Shown here piece after piece: positions 26,815-36,096 of a DNA stretch of 64,000 bases. Each line of letters starts with the position of its first letter. Position 1 is the first letter of the stretch. The stretch is taken from the NCBI GenBank assembly GCA_019359615.1, contig JAHHHA010000013.1:62001-126000 (forward strand). Direction: 5' to 3'. Origin of the DNA: Cyanosarcina radialis HA8281-LM2 (GTDB taxonomy: Bacteria > Cyanobacteriota > Cyanobacteriia > Cyanobacteriales > CCAP-1448). The notes under the pieces were generated by a model. That model was not told where the DNA came from and ran no database searches. It saw only the letters and a program-made list of their open reading frames with translations. Made by a program: the position numbers and the translations under genes.

Positions 26815-27153
26815 TCAACCCTCTATTTTTTCTCTATTCTCTACTTTCTGACTCGACAATGCTTGCCAAACTTGGCGCAGTCCCAACCAGTTCTCGAAAG
26901 ACCACAGGATGGAAACTAAAATCGTGATGCCAGGATACTTGACAAATGCTGGTTCGTTCTTTTCAAAAAACTTGTGCCCGCCGATGGCAAATACTTGAGT
27001 AGTGGCAAAGCAAGCCACAGCTAACAGCCAGTTGTAAAATAATAAAACGATTCCGGCTAGACCGACAATGATATTCAAGTGATGCAACATCTGATTGATC
27101 GGATGCTGATGGCTAGCCTCAAAGTGAGCTTTAGCTTCTTGAAAGTAGGTCAA
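26815..27153 (-). CDS. Mpo1-like (DUF962/YGL010w) membrane protein
   Basis: 112 aa. Family hallmarks are ASHQHPINQMLHHLNIIVG at the N-terminus and GHKFFEKNEPAFVKYP in the second half, with two to three hydrophobic helices. The fungal member Mpo1 is an iron-dependent dioxygenase for 2-hydroxy fatty acid alpha-oxidation. The bacterial role is untested. The start is TTG 27153, supported by AGGAG about ten bases upstream. The gene begins only 21 bases after the tnpB stop and is co-oriented, so it may be transcribed from the insertion element. Confidence 0.75.
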   Translation of the reverse strand: MTYFQEAKAHFEASHQHPINQMLHHLNIIVGLAGIVLLFYNWLLAVACFATTQVFAIGGHKFFEKNEPAFVKYPGITILVSILWSFENWLGLRQVWQALSSQKVENREKIEG

Positions 27154-27174
27154 AGTAATCCGCTCCTATTTCAC

Positions 27175-28341
27175 TTAACATTTGCTTACAAATTGGAAAC
27201 TTCCTGCCTCAACCAAGGATGTCGGCATCTTCTTGTCCGCAGGCGTAACTTCCGGCCGAACTAGCCGTAGTAAATTTTTAGCTGCATTCACATCCCGATC
27301 TGCTTCATAGCCACACTCACACTGGAATGTTCGCACTGAAAGAGGCAGATGTTCTTTTTTTGTGCCGCAACCAAAGCACATTTTTGAACTGGGGAACCAA
27401 CGATTCGCCAGCACCAAACTCGATCCGTACAACTGGGTTTTATATGCCAATTGGCGGCGAAACTCGTAAAACCCAGAATCAGCTATAGCTTTAGACAACT
27501 TGCCGTTTGCCATCATCCCAGTGACGTTCAAGTCTTCGATAACGATTTGGCTGTGGTTTTTAGCTAACCGCGTCGTGACTTTGTGAATGAAATCTTTACG
27601 GATATTGGCAATTCGAGCGTGCCGTCTAGCAATCCGAACTTGGGCTTTCTTCCAGTTATTCGAGCCGATGACTTTGTTTCGATTGTGGTATTGCAACTTA
27701 GCCAAACGCTGCTGCCATGCTTTAAATGGACGCGGCGAGTCGATCTCTTCCCCAGTCGAGAACGTGGCAAACCGCAGTAGACCTAAATCTACCCCTACTG
27801 GTTCCCCCTTTTCCTCTAGTTTTGGTTCGATTTCCATTCTGAAAGAAATGAACCAGCGGTCAGACGTGCGGCTAATCGTAACACTTTTGACTGTTGCCTG
27901 CGGTAATCGTTCGTAAGTACGCAACCAGCCAATAAAAGGGATTTTAATTGCTCGATCTTCGATCGAGAAAGAACGATTAGAGCCGTCTACGGTGAAAGAA
28001 TCATCGCGTCCTTTACGTTTAAACCTTGGAACACCTGATACTTTCTTGAAATATCTATCCCATGCTGTTCTTAAGTCGCGCAGCGCATACTGAGGAGCGC
28101 ATTTTGATACTTCGTAATACCAGGGGCGCTCTGGCTTCACCATTGCTACCAGCCATTTATGTAAATCAATGGTAGAAGGAAACTTGATTTTTTCGTTCTG
28201 GTTTTCTTTGTTGTGACTCAAGATCTGCTTAGTTAACGCTAGTCCCCAATTCCACGCATGGCGGGCTGTGCCAGCGTGTTTTAACAACTGAGTTTGCTGT
28301 TGGTTATTGAGCTTGAGTTCCGTCTTGAATCCTAGTAGCAT
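27175..28341 (-). CDS. tnpB: TnpB, RNA-guided nuclease of an IS200/IS605-type element
   Basis: 388 aa from ATG 28341 (N-terminus MLLGFKTELKLNNQQQTQLL). The RuvC-like acidic triad is present: VGVDLGLLRFAT (Asp), IVIEDLNVTGMM (Glu) and DRDVNAAKNLL (Asp). The zinc-finger pairs CFGCG and CECG lie before the last motif. Full family length with no frameshift, so it is probably active. No tnpA lies in the neighbourhood, so the copy cannot move by itself. Known TnpB proteins use a guide RNA made from the element's 3' end, here around and below 27175. Confidence 0.9.
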   Translation of the reverse strand: MLLGFKTELKLNNQQQTQLLKHAGTARHAWNWGLALTKQILSHNKENQNEKIKFPSTIDLHKWLVAMVKPERPWYYEVSKCAPQYALRDLRTAWDRYFKKVSGVPRFKRKGRDDSFTVDGSNRSFSIEDRAIKIPFIGWLRTYERLPQATVKSVTISRTSDRWFISFRMEIEPKLEEKGEPVGVDLGLLRFATFSTGEEIDSPRPFKAWQQRLAKLQYHNRNKVIGSNNWKKAQVRIARRHARIANIRKDFIHKVTTRLAKNHSQIVIEDLNVTGMMANGKLSKAIADSGFYEFRRQLAYKTQLYGSSLVLANRWFPSSKMCFGCGTKKEHLPLSVRTFQCECGYEADRDVNAAKNLLRLVRPEVTPADKKMPTSLVEAGSFQFVSKC

Positions 28342-28375
28342 ATGATTATTGTACATCAAATATGCGTACAGAGGG

Positions 28376-28558
28376 ATGTCCGTTAGAGAAAACTTTCGCT
28401 TATCTGATAAGGAATCAGCTATCCTGGCTGTATATTGCCAACAGGAAGATCGAACCAAAACTGATGTAGTCAGAGAGTTGGTTCGATCTCTCGAAGATAA
28501 GCTTTCTCACAAAAGTAAGCAATTATTAGCAAATATCAGCAAACCCAACACTGGTTAA
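28376..28558 (+). CDS. Ribbon-helix-helix (CopG-like) protein next to tnpB
   Basis: 60 aa from ATG 28376. A short basic/polar strand (SVRENFRLSD) is followed by a helix-turn-helix of RHH form (KESAILAVYCQQEDRTKTDVVRELVRSLEDKL; the motif spans residues 12-43). Such proteins bind operators as dimers. It is divergent from tnpB with 34 bases between starts, which is where a shared promoter and operator would lie, so repression of tnpB and of itself is inferred. Confidence 0.65.
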   Translation: MSVRENFRLSDKESAILAVYCQQEDRTKTDVVRELVRSLEDKLSHKSKQLLANISKPNTG

Positions 28559-28593
28559 TTAGCCTCCTAGCGTGCGACGCAGATAGTTTCAGT

Positions 28594-28661
28594 TTCGTGC
28601 ATTATAGGCGAAGATTCGTGCGTTGTAGGTGAAGATTCCTGCACTATAGGCGAAGATTCGT
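28594..28661. repeat. 21-bp tandem repeat, three full units plus the start of a fourth
   Basis: Units begin at 28594, 28615 and 28636 with consensus TTCGTGCATTATAGGCGAAG followed by A; a fourth starts TTCGT at 28657. Each unit contains TTCG(T) and CGAAGA in inverted arrangement, giving short hairpins. The array lies about 145 bases upstream of the peroxiredoxin start. Confidence 0.85.
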
Positions 28662-28804
28662 TTAATAAATCGTTGTACCATAAAGAGCGATCGCTCGAAC
28701 TAATCTATCACGAGTCTGAAAAAGACCCAAAATCCGACCGGAAAATCGGAGTAACATGGAAGTATAGATGAGCGTTTTTCTTCAAGTCTCACAGGAAATC
28801 GGTT

Positions 28805-29443
28805 ATGACTCTCAGATTAGGCGACACAGTACCCAACTTCACTCAAGCCTCCAGCGAAGGAGATATTAACTTTTATGAGTGGGCGGGAAATAGTTGGGTA
28901 GTGCTTTTTTCGCACCCCAAGGACTTTACACCAGTTTGCACCACCGAATTAGGGGAAGTTGCCCGTCTCAAACCAGAATTTGACAAACGCAATGTCAAAG
29001 TTTTAGCCCTCAGCGTCGATGATGTCAATTCCCATCAAGGCTGGATTGGCGATATTGAGGAAACCCAAAGCGTCAAGCTCAACTATCCGATCTTGGCAGA
29101 CTCAGATAAAAAGGTTTCTGACCTCTACGACATGATCCACCCCAATGCTAATGCCATGCTGACGGTGCGTTCTGTCTTTGTCGTCGATCCGAACAAGAAA
29201 CTGCGCCTGTCGTTTACTTATCCTCCCAGCACGGGACGCAATTTCGATGAATTGCTGCGAGTAATCGACTCTTTGCAACTAACAGACAATTACAGCGTTG
29301 CTACTCCAGCCAACTGGAAAGATGGAGATGATTGCGTCATCGTCCCTTCGATTACCGATCCAGAAGAGTTGAAGCAGAAATTCCCCAAAGGTTACAACCC
29401 GATCAAACCCTATTTGCGGATGACTCCTCAACCCAACAAATAA
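28805..29443 (+). CDS. 1-Cys peroxiredoxin (Prx6-type)
   Basis: 212 aa, the usual length for the 1-Cys class. The peroxidatic Cys lies in FTPVCTTELGEVARL, with the Thr and Arg partners conserved (FVVDPNKKLR). The C-terminal extension GDDCVIVPSI...KGYNPIKPYLRMTP is typical of the Prx6 type and no resolving Cys is seen in VCP position. It reduces peroxides in the cytosol using an external thiol or ascorbate. The tandem repeat upstream may bear on expression. Confidence 0.9.
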   Translation: MTLRLGDTVPNFTQASSEGDINFYEWAGNSWVVLFSHPKDFTPVCTTELGEVARLKPEFDKRNVKVLALSVDDVNSHQGWIGDIEETQSVKLNYPILADSDKKVSDLYDMIHPNANAMLTVRSVFVVDPNKKLRLSFTYPPSTGRNFDELLRVIDSLQLTDNYSVATPANWKDGDDCVIVPSITDPEELKQKFPKGYNPIKPYLRMTPQPNK

Positions 29444-29592
29444 AATGAGTTCGGAGTTCGGGGTTCGGAGTTTGGAGAAGTTGGTTAGATAATTTTACCT
29501 CTACCAGACGAAACCAAACTGTAGCTCGACCTAAACCAAAGTAGAGACGTAGCTATGCCCTGTCTCTACTTTCTCATCTTTAAGGGATCTCT

Positions 29593-30017
29593 ATGCTGTC
29601 ATCGCCTCTAGTGTTGCGCCTATCTCCAGAATTGCAAATGACAGACGATCGATTTTTCGAGTTCTGTCAGTTGAATCGCGATTTGCAGATCGAGCGCGAT
29701 CTCCTGACGCTGCTTGGCTCAAACGGAAACAGTGGGAGACTTTATCGGCAGAACAACAACAAAAATTTGCCCCCATCTGCCCGGATTTTGTCGTCGAACT
29801 CAGATCGCCTAGCGACAACCTCAAACCTTTGCAGGTCAAAATGGCAGAATATATGCAGGAGCCGGGAGTACAACTAGGATGGCTGATTGACCGCAAGCAC
29901 CGCCAAGTCTATATATATCGCCCGCAAATGCCAGTAGAATGTCTAGAAAATCCTGCTAATGTAAGCGGCGAGCCAGTATTGCCTGGATTTGTCTTAGATA
30001 TGACGAAAATTTGGTAA
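29593..30017 (+). pseudogene. Uma2/DUF820 endonuclease-like gene with internal deletion and frameshift
   Basis: The first part in one frame reads LSPELQMTDDRFFEFCQLNR then DLQIER, a Uma2 N-terminus. From about 29694 the family similarity continues in another frame: ARSPDAAWLKRKQWETLSAE, then FAPICPDFVVELRSPSDNLK and MAEYMQEPGVQLGWLIDRK, ending at the stop at 30017. The middle part between the N-terminal helix and SPDAAW (about 55-65 residues in the family, including an acidic residue of the PD-(D/E)XK site) is missing. The junction is near GATCGAGCGCGATC at 29690. The VVELRSPSD motif survives. Non-functional as it stands. Confidence 0.75.
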
Positions 30018-30024
30018 ATCTCAG

Positions 30025-30999
30025 ATGGATATTAAAAACGGTTTTGTCGGCACGGTGGGTAATACGCCCTTAATTCGATTAAACAAAATCAGTCAAGAAA
30101 CGGGTTGCGAAATCCTCGGTAAAGCTGAATTTCTCAATCCTGGGGGTTCGGTTAAAGATCGAGCCGCACTTTATATTATTGAAGATGCTGAAAAGAAAGG
30201 TTTGCTCAAACCTGGGGGAACGGTGGTAGAGGGCACCGCTGGCAATACGGGAATCGGTCTGGCTCATATTTGCAACGCTAAGGGCTATAAATGCCTGATT
30301 ATCATTCCCGAAACCCAATCTCAAGAAAAGATGGATGCCTTGAGAACTTTAGGGGCAGAAGTGCGCCCGGTTCCGGCCGTACCTTACAAAGACCCGAATA
30401 ACTACGTCAGGCTGTCTGGCAGAATCGCCGATGAGATGGAGAATGCCATCTGGGCCAATCAGTTCGATAATTTAGCCAATCGGCAAGCGCACTACGAAAC
30501 CACCGGGCCGGAAATTTGGCAGCAAACTGAGGGCAAGATCGATGCTTGGGTGACATCTATCGGTACTGGAGGCACTTTTGCGGGGATGTCGCTATTTTTA
30601 AAAGGTAAAAATTCAGCGATTAAAACCGTAATTGCCGATCCGATGGGCAGCGGATACTATAGTTACGTCAAAACAGGGGAAATTAAACTAGAAGGTAGTT
30701 CGATTACCGAAGGCATCGGTAATAGCCGCATTACTGCTAATTTAGAAGGCATAGCGATCGACGATGCCATTCAAATCGACGATGCTGAGTGCGTGCGAGT
30801 AGTTTATCGCCTGTTGAAAGAGGAAGGATTATTTTTAGGCGGCTCGACTGGAATTAATGTCGCCGCTGCGATGAGATTAGCAAAGCAAATGGGACCGGGA
30901 AATACTATTGTCACTATTCTTTGCGATAGCGGTTCTCGCTATCAGTCGCGGTTATTTAATCGAGAATGGTTGGCATCTAAGGGACTCTCGCCGGAGTAA
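30025..30999 (+). CDS. cysK: Cysteine synthase A (O-acetylserine sulfhydrylase)
   Basis: 324 aa, normal length. The PLP lysine is in NPGGSVKDRAA, the substrate loop is VEGTAGNTGIGLAH, the phosphate-binding loop is GTGGTFAGM, and GGSTGINVAAA lies near the C-terminus. It converts O-acetylserine and sulfide to cysteine in the cytosol. It starts 7 bases after the broken Uma2 gene. A paralogue active on other thiols is possible, but the sequence is typical CysK. Confidence 0.9.
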   Translation: MDIKNGFVGTVGNTPLIRLNKISQETGCEILGKAEFLNPGGSVKDRAALYIIEDAEKKGLLKPGGTVVEGTAGNTGIGLAHICNAKGYKCLIIIPETQSQEKMDALRTLGAEVRPVPAVPYKDPNNYVRLSGRIADEMENAIWANQFDNLANRQAHYETTGPEIWQQTEGKIDAWVTSIGTGGTFAGMSLFLKGKNSAIKTVIADPMGSGYYSYVKTGEIKLEGSSITEGIGNSRITANLEGIAIDDAIQIDDAECVRVVYRLLKEEGLFLGGSTGINVAAAMRLAKQMGPGNTIVTILCDSGSRYQSRLFNREWLASKGLSPE

Positions 31000-31024
31000 G
31001 TAATAAGTAATAAGTAATAAGTAA
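30997..31024. repeat. 7-bp tandem repeat (TAAGTAA)
   Basis: Four units of TAAGTAA begin at the cysK stop codon. A similar array follows the GGDEF/EAL gene at 61207-61249. Confidence 0.85.
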
Positions 31025-31034
31025 TTTGATACTT

Positions 31035-31517
31035 ATGTCTTCATTATTAATTATGTTCGATCGCTTACTTGGTATTGTACTAATTGGTCTGTGTGGGATG
31101 CTACTAAGTAGCTGTGAAGAAAACAGACCGACTGCCACATTGAAAGTCGTTTTTACTTTCGATGGTTGTACTACTGATTACACGACTAGGATCGTACAAA
31201 CAAATGGCGAACCTGTTACTACTGCCGCTCAACTCAACGGAGTCAACGGGGAAATTACATCTACGATCGGTTGCAATATTGAGGAGTTAGAGTATGCCTT
31301 TAATGCCGATCCCTTAGCCGCCAAGGTTGAAATCGATCTCGATTCGGTAGGATTGGGTGAAGGAGAAATAACCGCATTTATCCCTTTGGATAATCGCACG
31401 CCCCCGCCTCAACCTTTTATCATTAACTACCCTAATTTTCGATCGGTTTCAGCCGAAGTTGTCTTTCCCAATGCTGCCGTGAAGCCTTTGCGCGGTTTCG
31501 TGCCAGCAAAGCGGTAA
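31035..31517 (+). CDS. Hypothetical lipoprotein
   Basis: 160 aa from ATG 31035; TTG 31026 and ATG 31053 are alternatives. A hydrophobic signal (LLGIVLIGLCGMLL) ends in the lipobox LSSC, so it is probably a lipid-anchored periplasmic protein. The mature part has one Cys pair candidate (GC at 'DGCTT' and 'IGCNIEE') and a beta-rich composition with a Pro-rich segment TPPPQP. I do not recognise a family. Confidence 0.7.
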   Translation: MSSLLIMFDRLLGIVLIGLCGMLLSSCEENRPTATLKVVFTFDGCTTDYTTRIVQTNGEPVTTAAQLNGVNGEITSTIGCNIEELEYAFNADPLAAKVEIDLDSVGLGEGEITAFIPLDNRTPPPQPFIINYPNFRSVSAEVVFPNAAVKPLRGFVPAKR

Positions 31518-31613
31518 TTTATTATTAAATGCGATCGACTTTGACCTCTCCCCTGCGAGGGAAGGGGGGAAGGGGGGTTAGGTCTTTCGGTGTACCTCAG
31601 AGAAACGCTATAT

Positions 31614-33512
31614 CTATCGAGCGCGTTGCCCTTGTAATTCCTCAATGCGTTCTAAGTTACCACTGGGAATAGAAGCAATCAGCTTGCGAGTGTAATCGCT
31701 TTTAGGCTCGCGGTAGATTTGTTCGGCCGATCCCATTTCCTCAATTTTGCCCTGATTCATTACTATCAGTCGATCGCTCATAAACTTGACGACGCTCAAG
31801 TCGTGAGAAATGAAGATGTAGGTCATCTTAAACTTCTGCTGCAATTCTTTTAACAAGTTCAACACTTCGGCTTGCACCGATACGTCTAAGGCTGAAACCG
31901 ATTCGTCGCAAATGATGAATTTGGGATATAAAGCTAATGCTCTAGCAATGCAAACCCGTTGCCTTTGTCCGCCGGAAAACTGGTGAGGGTAGCGGTTGAG
32001 GGCGCTAGGATTTAAGCCGACATCTTCTAATAGTTCTACTACTCGATCGCGTGCTTGTCGCCAATTTTTAATCCGCTTATGAATTAACAACGGTTCGGCG
32101 ATCGCTTCTCCTATTTTCATCCGGGGATTGAGCGAACTAAAAGGGTTTTGGAAAACGATTTGGATATTTTGTCGCCACGATTGCAAGCGTTTACCGCTAA
32201 AAGCAGCCAGATCTTGACCGTCAAAGACGATCGTACCGCTCATCGGTGGGATTAGTCTCAGCAATGTCCGCGCCAGGGTGGTTTTGCCGCAACCAGATTC
32301 TCCTACTAGCCCCAGAGTTTCACCTCGATAAACCTCAAAGGAAACGTCGTTAACTGCCCAAACATAGCGTTTAGTTTGGCCCAATACTCCCCCCTGGCGG
32401 AAGCCCACTCTGAGGTTGCGAACTTCTAATAACACATCGGGTTGAGAGTTTTCCGATCGATCTCCATTGGACTCATTTTCACTGACGTAGACGATTTCGC
32501 CCTCTAGCTTCTCAGGTGCGGTGGGTTTTTCTCGAATTTCCCATTCACCAGTGGGAGTAGTTGCAACTTCCATGAATTCAGATACCGTTAGCAGTTTCTC
32601 TCCTTTAACGCGATCGAGTCGGGGGCGACAAGCTAGCAAGCCTTTGGTATATGGGCTTTGAGGATCGGAGAAGATCTGCAATACCGGGCCGTACTCGACG
32701 ATTTTGCCTCGGTACATCACGGCGACGACATCGGCAATTTCTGCAATTACTCCTAAGTCGTGGGTGATAAACAACATCGACATTCCCCGGCTGTCGCGCA
32801 ATTGTCGCAGTAACTTCAAGATCTCTGCTTGCACGGTGACATCTAAGGCGGTGCTGGGTTCGTCGGCAATTAAAATTTTCGGGTCGCAAGCTATAGCCAT
32901 GGCAATCATTACTCGCTGCAACTGTCCTCCAGATAGTTCGTGGGGATAGCGTTTGAGCATTGCCTGTTTTTGCTCGTTGGCATACTTGTCGATTTCTGAC
33001 TGGCTGACGGCGCGATCGTCTGTGGGCGATAATCCTAGAGATGCCAGATAGCTTTCTTTGAACTTATCATCGCTGGGCAGCAATCTCACTTCTTGCAAGC
33101 GGGCAACTGCAAGGCGGCGGGCTTCGGCAACAGAAATTTTTTGGTGTTCCCTAATGGCCTCGACAATTTGAAACCCAATTGTATAAACCGGGTTGAGCGA
33201 ACTCATCGGTTCTTGAAAAATCATGCCGAGCTGGTCGCCTCGGTACGACTGCATATTTTGGGTTAGCAGATTCACTGGTTGCGAGTCCGTAGCTCTAAAC
33301 CAAATTTCACCACCACTAATCTTGCCTGGAGGAGGAACCAAGCCCATAGCTGCTAAAGCAGTCACCGATTTTCCCGATCCTGATTCGCCCACGATTCCTA
33401 AAGTCTGTCCTGGCTGGAGACTAAAAGATATGCCATCAACTGCTTTAACTGGTTGTTCGTCTGTCGAAAATTGCACCTGTAAGTTGCGAACGTCGAGGAT
33501 AGGATCGGTCAT
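31614..33512 (-). CDS. Dipeptide/oligopeptide ABC transporter ATPase, two fused NBDs
   Basis: 632 aa from ATG 33512. NBD1 (about residues 5-265) has [24 protein letters not shown] and [16 protein letters not shown]2 (about 365-615) has [25 protein letters not shown] and [13 protein letters not shown]. This is the DppD-DppF fusion seen in GsiA/YejF-like proteins, each half followed by the oligopeptide-ABC C-terminal segment ([11 protein letters not shown]). It powers import of peptides or similar solutes. No permease or binding protein is adjacent, as is common in cyanobacteria. An insert of about 45 residues follows the first NBD. Confidence 0.9.
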   Translation of the reverse strand: MTDPILDVRNLQVQFSTDEQPVKAVDGISFSLQPGQTLGIVGESGSGKSVTALAAMGLVPPPGKISGGEIWFRATDSQPVNLLTQNMQSYRGDQLGMIFQEPMSSLNPVYTIGFQIVEAIREHQKISVAEARRLAVARLQEVRLLPSDDKFKESYLASLGLSPTDDRAVSQSEIDKYANEQKQAMLKRYPHELSGGQLQRVMIAMAIACDPKILIADEPSTALDVTVQAEILKLLRQLRDSRGMSMLFITHDLGVIAEIADVVAVMYRGKIVEYGPVLQIFSDPQSPYTKGLLACRPRLDRVKGEKLLTVSEFMEVATTPTGEWEIREKPTAPEKLEGEIVYVSENESNGDRSENSQPDVLLEVRNLRVGFRQGGVLGQTKRYVWAVNDVSFEVYRGETLGLVGESGCGKTTLARTLLRLIPPMSGTIVFDGQDLAAFSGKRLQSWRQNIQIVFQNPFSSLNPRMKIGEAIAEPLLIHKRIKNWRQARDRVVELLEDVGLNPSALNRYPHQFSGGQRQRVCIARALALYPKFIICDESVSALDVSVQAEVLNLLKELQQKFKMTYIFISHDLSVVKFMSDRLIVMNQGKIEEMGSAEQIYREPKSDYTRKLIASIPSGNLERIEELQGQRAR

Positions 33513-33673
33513 AGCTAGCAATATATGAGGGAGAACTGAAACGTTAAGAGGAGGCGATCGATGCTACTATTCTATGCTTTCAACGAATCGGGTCTGCAAG
33601 GCGATCGACATATTGCTTATCGTTAGATAGTTAACCGGATTTTAACAGGATCGCCCTGGCCTAAATCGATCGA

Positions 33674-34849
33674 CTATCTGCTATGAGATTGGCGTTGGTA
33701 TTTCCGCGCCTTTTCTAATAACTGGTTGTTGAGTAGGTAGCCAAATCCAGCTTTTTCTAGACGCAAGACAAAATCTTCGCGAGTATTGCCCAACCTTTCG
33801 GCAGCGCGATCGAGTTGCCAACCGCAAGCAGCTAGCTGACTGAGGAGGTAAACCCGACGAGTTTGAGCGGCAGATAAGCGGTAGGTTTTTAAATACTCTA
33901 GTTCGCCGTTATCTCGCACGATCGCTTCGCCAATATGGTTTTCATCTTTGAGGTGCAAGTCAGTGATAAAACGCTGCAAGCTAAAAGGCCCGGCGGTATA
34001 AACTCGTTGGGCAGTTAATTGGCATCCCAACAAATTACTGGCCATAAATCCTTGGAACGCTGCCCAATCCGATCGCATTTGGGCGATCGCTTGCTGGAGG
34101 TCTGCTAGACTATCGATCTTCGATTCATCTACAGATAAACTCATGGGTGCAGTGGTCTGATACAGACAGCCATACTGGTAAAGCAATTCGCCATAAAAGT
34201 CTTCTAGCAAGCTGCGATGGAGAGCGCGATAATCTTCTGAGGTAGGAGTAACAAACGCCGAAGCCAAAGCATCAGCCACAAACAGCAATACTCCTACTTG
34301 TTGTTCGTGAATCTCGAATACCCTAAGAGCATCTTCTAATCCATCAATCGCCCGCCCGCCTACAGACATTTCCCAGCGGGGAGACAGTCCGCGAGAGAGT
34401 ACCTGACGAGAATATTCGCTCCAAGCAATATCCGGCCCGGAAAAGAACATCGATAAGAAACCTTCCATCGCCAGATGTAGGGGCAAGAAGCGCAAATTAT
34501 TCCCCCGTTCCCGTTTTGCCATCCGGTGGAGCAGGCGGGCGCTGTGCCAACCCGTAGCGAGAAGTTTGCCTTCAGATGCTACGAGTTGTCCTCCAAAAGC
34601 TGCTAGTGGAGAACCATCATCGCTCCAACTCAGCACCAACCCGTGGGGGACGTAAGACATATATTTGAGATCTCCCTTCAGGGAAACGATCGCAGCATCA
34701 TCTCGATACTGGCGCTGCCACAACCGCAAGTCATAGCGTACCTGACGACGCAGTAGAGGCACGATCCGAATTGCCCCCCAAACTTGCGAGGGAGCGATTT
34801 CTAAACCCCGAAGGGCGATCGTTTCTAATAAGCTGGCTTTTTTTGGCAT
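33674..34849 (-). CDS. Uncharacterised protein with C-terminal Fis-type HTH
   Basis: 391 aa. Residues 1-330 lack motifs I recognise, although SWSDDGSPLAAFGGQLVASE and ARLLHRMAKRERGNNLRFLP look structured. The C-terminus LSQLAACGWQLDRAAERLGN then TREDFVLRLEKAGFGYLLN is a Fis-like helix-turn-helix (about residues 335-375). It may bind DNA, or the helix pair may serve another purpose. It is co-oriented with tsaD upstream, 104 bases away, with a dispersed repeat between. Confidence 0.6.
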   Translation of the reverse strand: MPKKASLLETIALRGLEIAPSQVWGAIRIVPLLRRQVRYDLRLWQRQYRDDAAIVSLKGDLKYMSYVPHGLVLSWSDDGSPLAAFGGQLVASEGKLLATGWHSARLLHRMAKRERGNNLRFLPLHLAMEGFLSMFFSGPDIAWSEYSRQVLSRGLSPRWEMSVGGRAIDGLEDALRVFEIHEQQVGVLLFVADALASAFVTPTSEDYRALHRSLLEDFYGELLYQYGCLYQTTAPMSLSVDESKIDSLADLQQAIAQMRSDWAAFQGFMASNLLGCQLTAQRVYTAGPFSLQRFITDLHLKDENHIGEAIVRDNGELEYLKTYRLSAAQTRRVYLLSQLAACGWQLDRAAERLGNTREDFVLRLEKAGFGYLLNNQLLEKARKYQRQSHSR

Positions 34850-34866
34850 TGTTGGTCTTCAGCCCC

Positions 34867-34900
34867 CGCACTGGGACAGGCTGGAAGCCTATCCCACAAG
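34867..34900. repeat. Dispersed palindromic repeat, copy 2
   Basis: CCGCACTGGGACAGGCTGGA followed by AGCCTATCCCACAAG. Same family as the copies at 12643 and 52922, inverted relative to the latter. Confidence 0.75.
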
Positions 34901-34953
34901 AATGTATTGCACTTAATTAAGGTTGCCTTTTGTCTATTGCCTCTTGCCTTTTG

Positions 34954-35994
34954 CTATGAATAAAGCTGCATCACTTCAGTTAAAGAAAGACGAGACTGAG
35001 TTCCTAAAGTTAAAGCCGAAATATGACCTCGATCGAAATGCTCGGCAGCGGCACAACCGATCGTCGCCGCGTTATCCGTGCAATACTTCATCGGGGGAAA
35101 TATCACCCGCAAATTGTGGGGAAGGGCAGCAGCTTGCAGATGTTTCCTCAACCCAGTGTTAGCCGCTACCCCACCGCCAACCGCAATGGTGTCTAAACCA
35201 CAATCGAGGGCGCAAGCGATCGCTCTTTTAGTCAAACTGCGGGCGACACTCTCTTGAAAGCTAGCAGCAATATCTTTCACTGGCAATTCGGATGTTTCCC
35301 CTTCTAGCTTTTGGACTAACCGCAAAACAGCAGTTTTCAAACCGCTAAAACTAGAGTCGTAGGGATGATACCCCCCACCGGGCAAAGAAACATTACCTTC
35401 TGGGAGGGGGAAGGCTTTAGGATTCCCTTCTGAAGCTAATTTGTCTACTATCGGACCGCCGGGATAACCGAGATGTAACAATCGCGCTACCTTATCAAAA
35501 GCTTCCCCGACAGCATCGTCGCGGGTTTCTCCTAGAGTTTCGTAAATGCCGCAATCTTTGACGTAAATTAAGCTAGTGTGACCGCCGGAAACCAGCAGGC
35601 ACAAAAAAGGCGGTTGTAAATCGGGTTCGGCGAGATAAGTGCCATAAATGTGTCCTTCTAGGTGATGTACCCCTAGAAAAGGCTTTTGACGGACGAGGGC
35701 CAGGGTTTTAGCAGCAGTTACGCCCACCAATAGCGCCCCTACCAATCCTGGGGCACAAGTAGCCGCGATCGCCTCAATTTCTCCCCAGCCGATATTCGCC
35801 TCTTCCAGGGAGCGAGCGATCGCCTCGTTCAAAGTTTCCAGGTGTTGCCGCGAAGCCACTTCCGGCACTACCCCCCCATACTGCTGGTGGATCGGAATCT
35901 GCGATGTAACAATACTACTAATAACTTTACGATTATTCACAATCGCCGCCGCAGTTTCGTCACAACTTGTTTCAATTGCTAAAACGGTTGCCAT
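34954..35994 (-). CDS. tsaD: tRNA N6-adenosine threonylcarbamoyltransferase TsaD
   Basis: 346 aa. ASKHA-fold motifs: [14 protein letters not shown] at the N-terminus, the metal-site HHLEGHIYG (HxxxH), [12 protein letters not shown] and [13 protein letters not shown]. It transfers the threonylcarbamoyl group to A37 of ANN-decoding tRNAs with TsaB and TsaE. It diverges from psaF with only about 100 bases between starts. Confidence 0.95.
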   Translation of the reverse strand: MATVLAIETSCDETAAAIVNNRKVISSIVTSQIPIHQQYGGVVPEVASRQHLETLNEAIARSLEEANIGWGEIEAIAATCAPGLVGALLVGVTAAKTLALVRQKPFLGVHHLEGHIYGTYLAEPDLQPPFLCLLVSGGHTSLIYVKDCGIYETLGETRDDAVGEAFDKVARLLHLGYPGGPIVDKLASEGNPKAFPLPEGNVSLPGGGYHPYDSSFSGLKTAVLRLVQKLEGETSELPVKDIAASFQESVARSLTKRAIACALDCGLDTIAVGGGVAANTGLRKHLQAAALPHNLRVIFPPMKYCTDNAATIGCAAAEHFDRGHISALTLGTQSRLSLTEVMQLYS

Positions 35995-36096
35995 TCACTG
36001 GTACTTTAAAGTATCGATACGTAATTTATTTGGTACGAACACGATAAGTGTTTGGGACAAAAAGATTTTTCTTTCGTAACAAAAGGAAACACTCCT

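Larger units (their letters stand above)
27155..28560. mobile_element. TnpB-only IS605-like element with divergent RHH gene (ends not resolved)
   Basis: The element consists of tnpB (leftward) and a 60-aa ribbon-helix-helix gene (rightward) whose starts are 34 bases apart. The right end must lie close to 27155-27175 because the next gene's Shine-Dalgarno and start follow at once. The left end probably lies near 28560. I could not define hairpin ends or the target site by eye. Confidence 0.5.
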
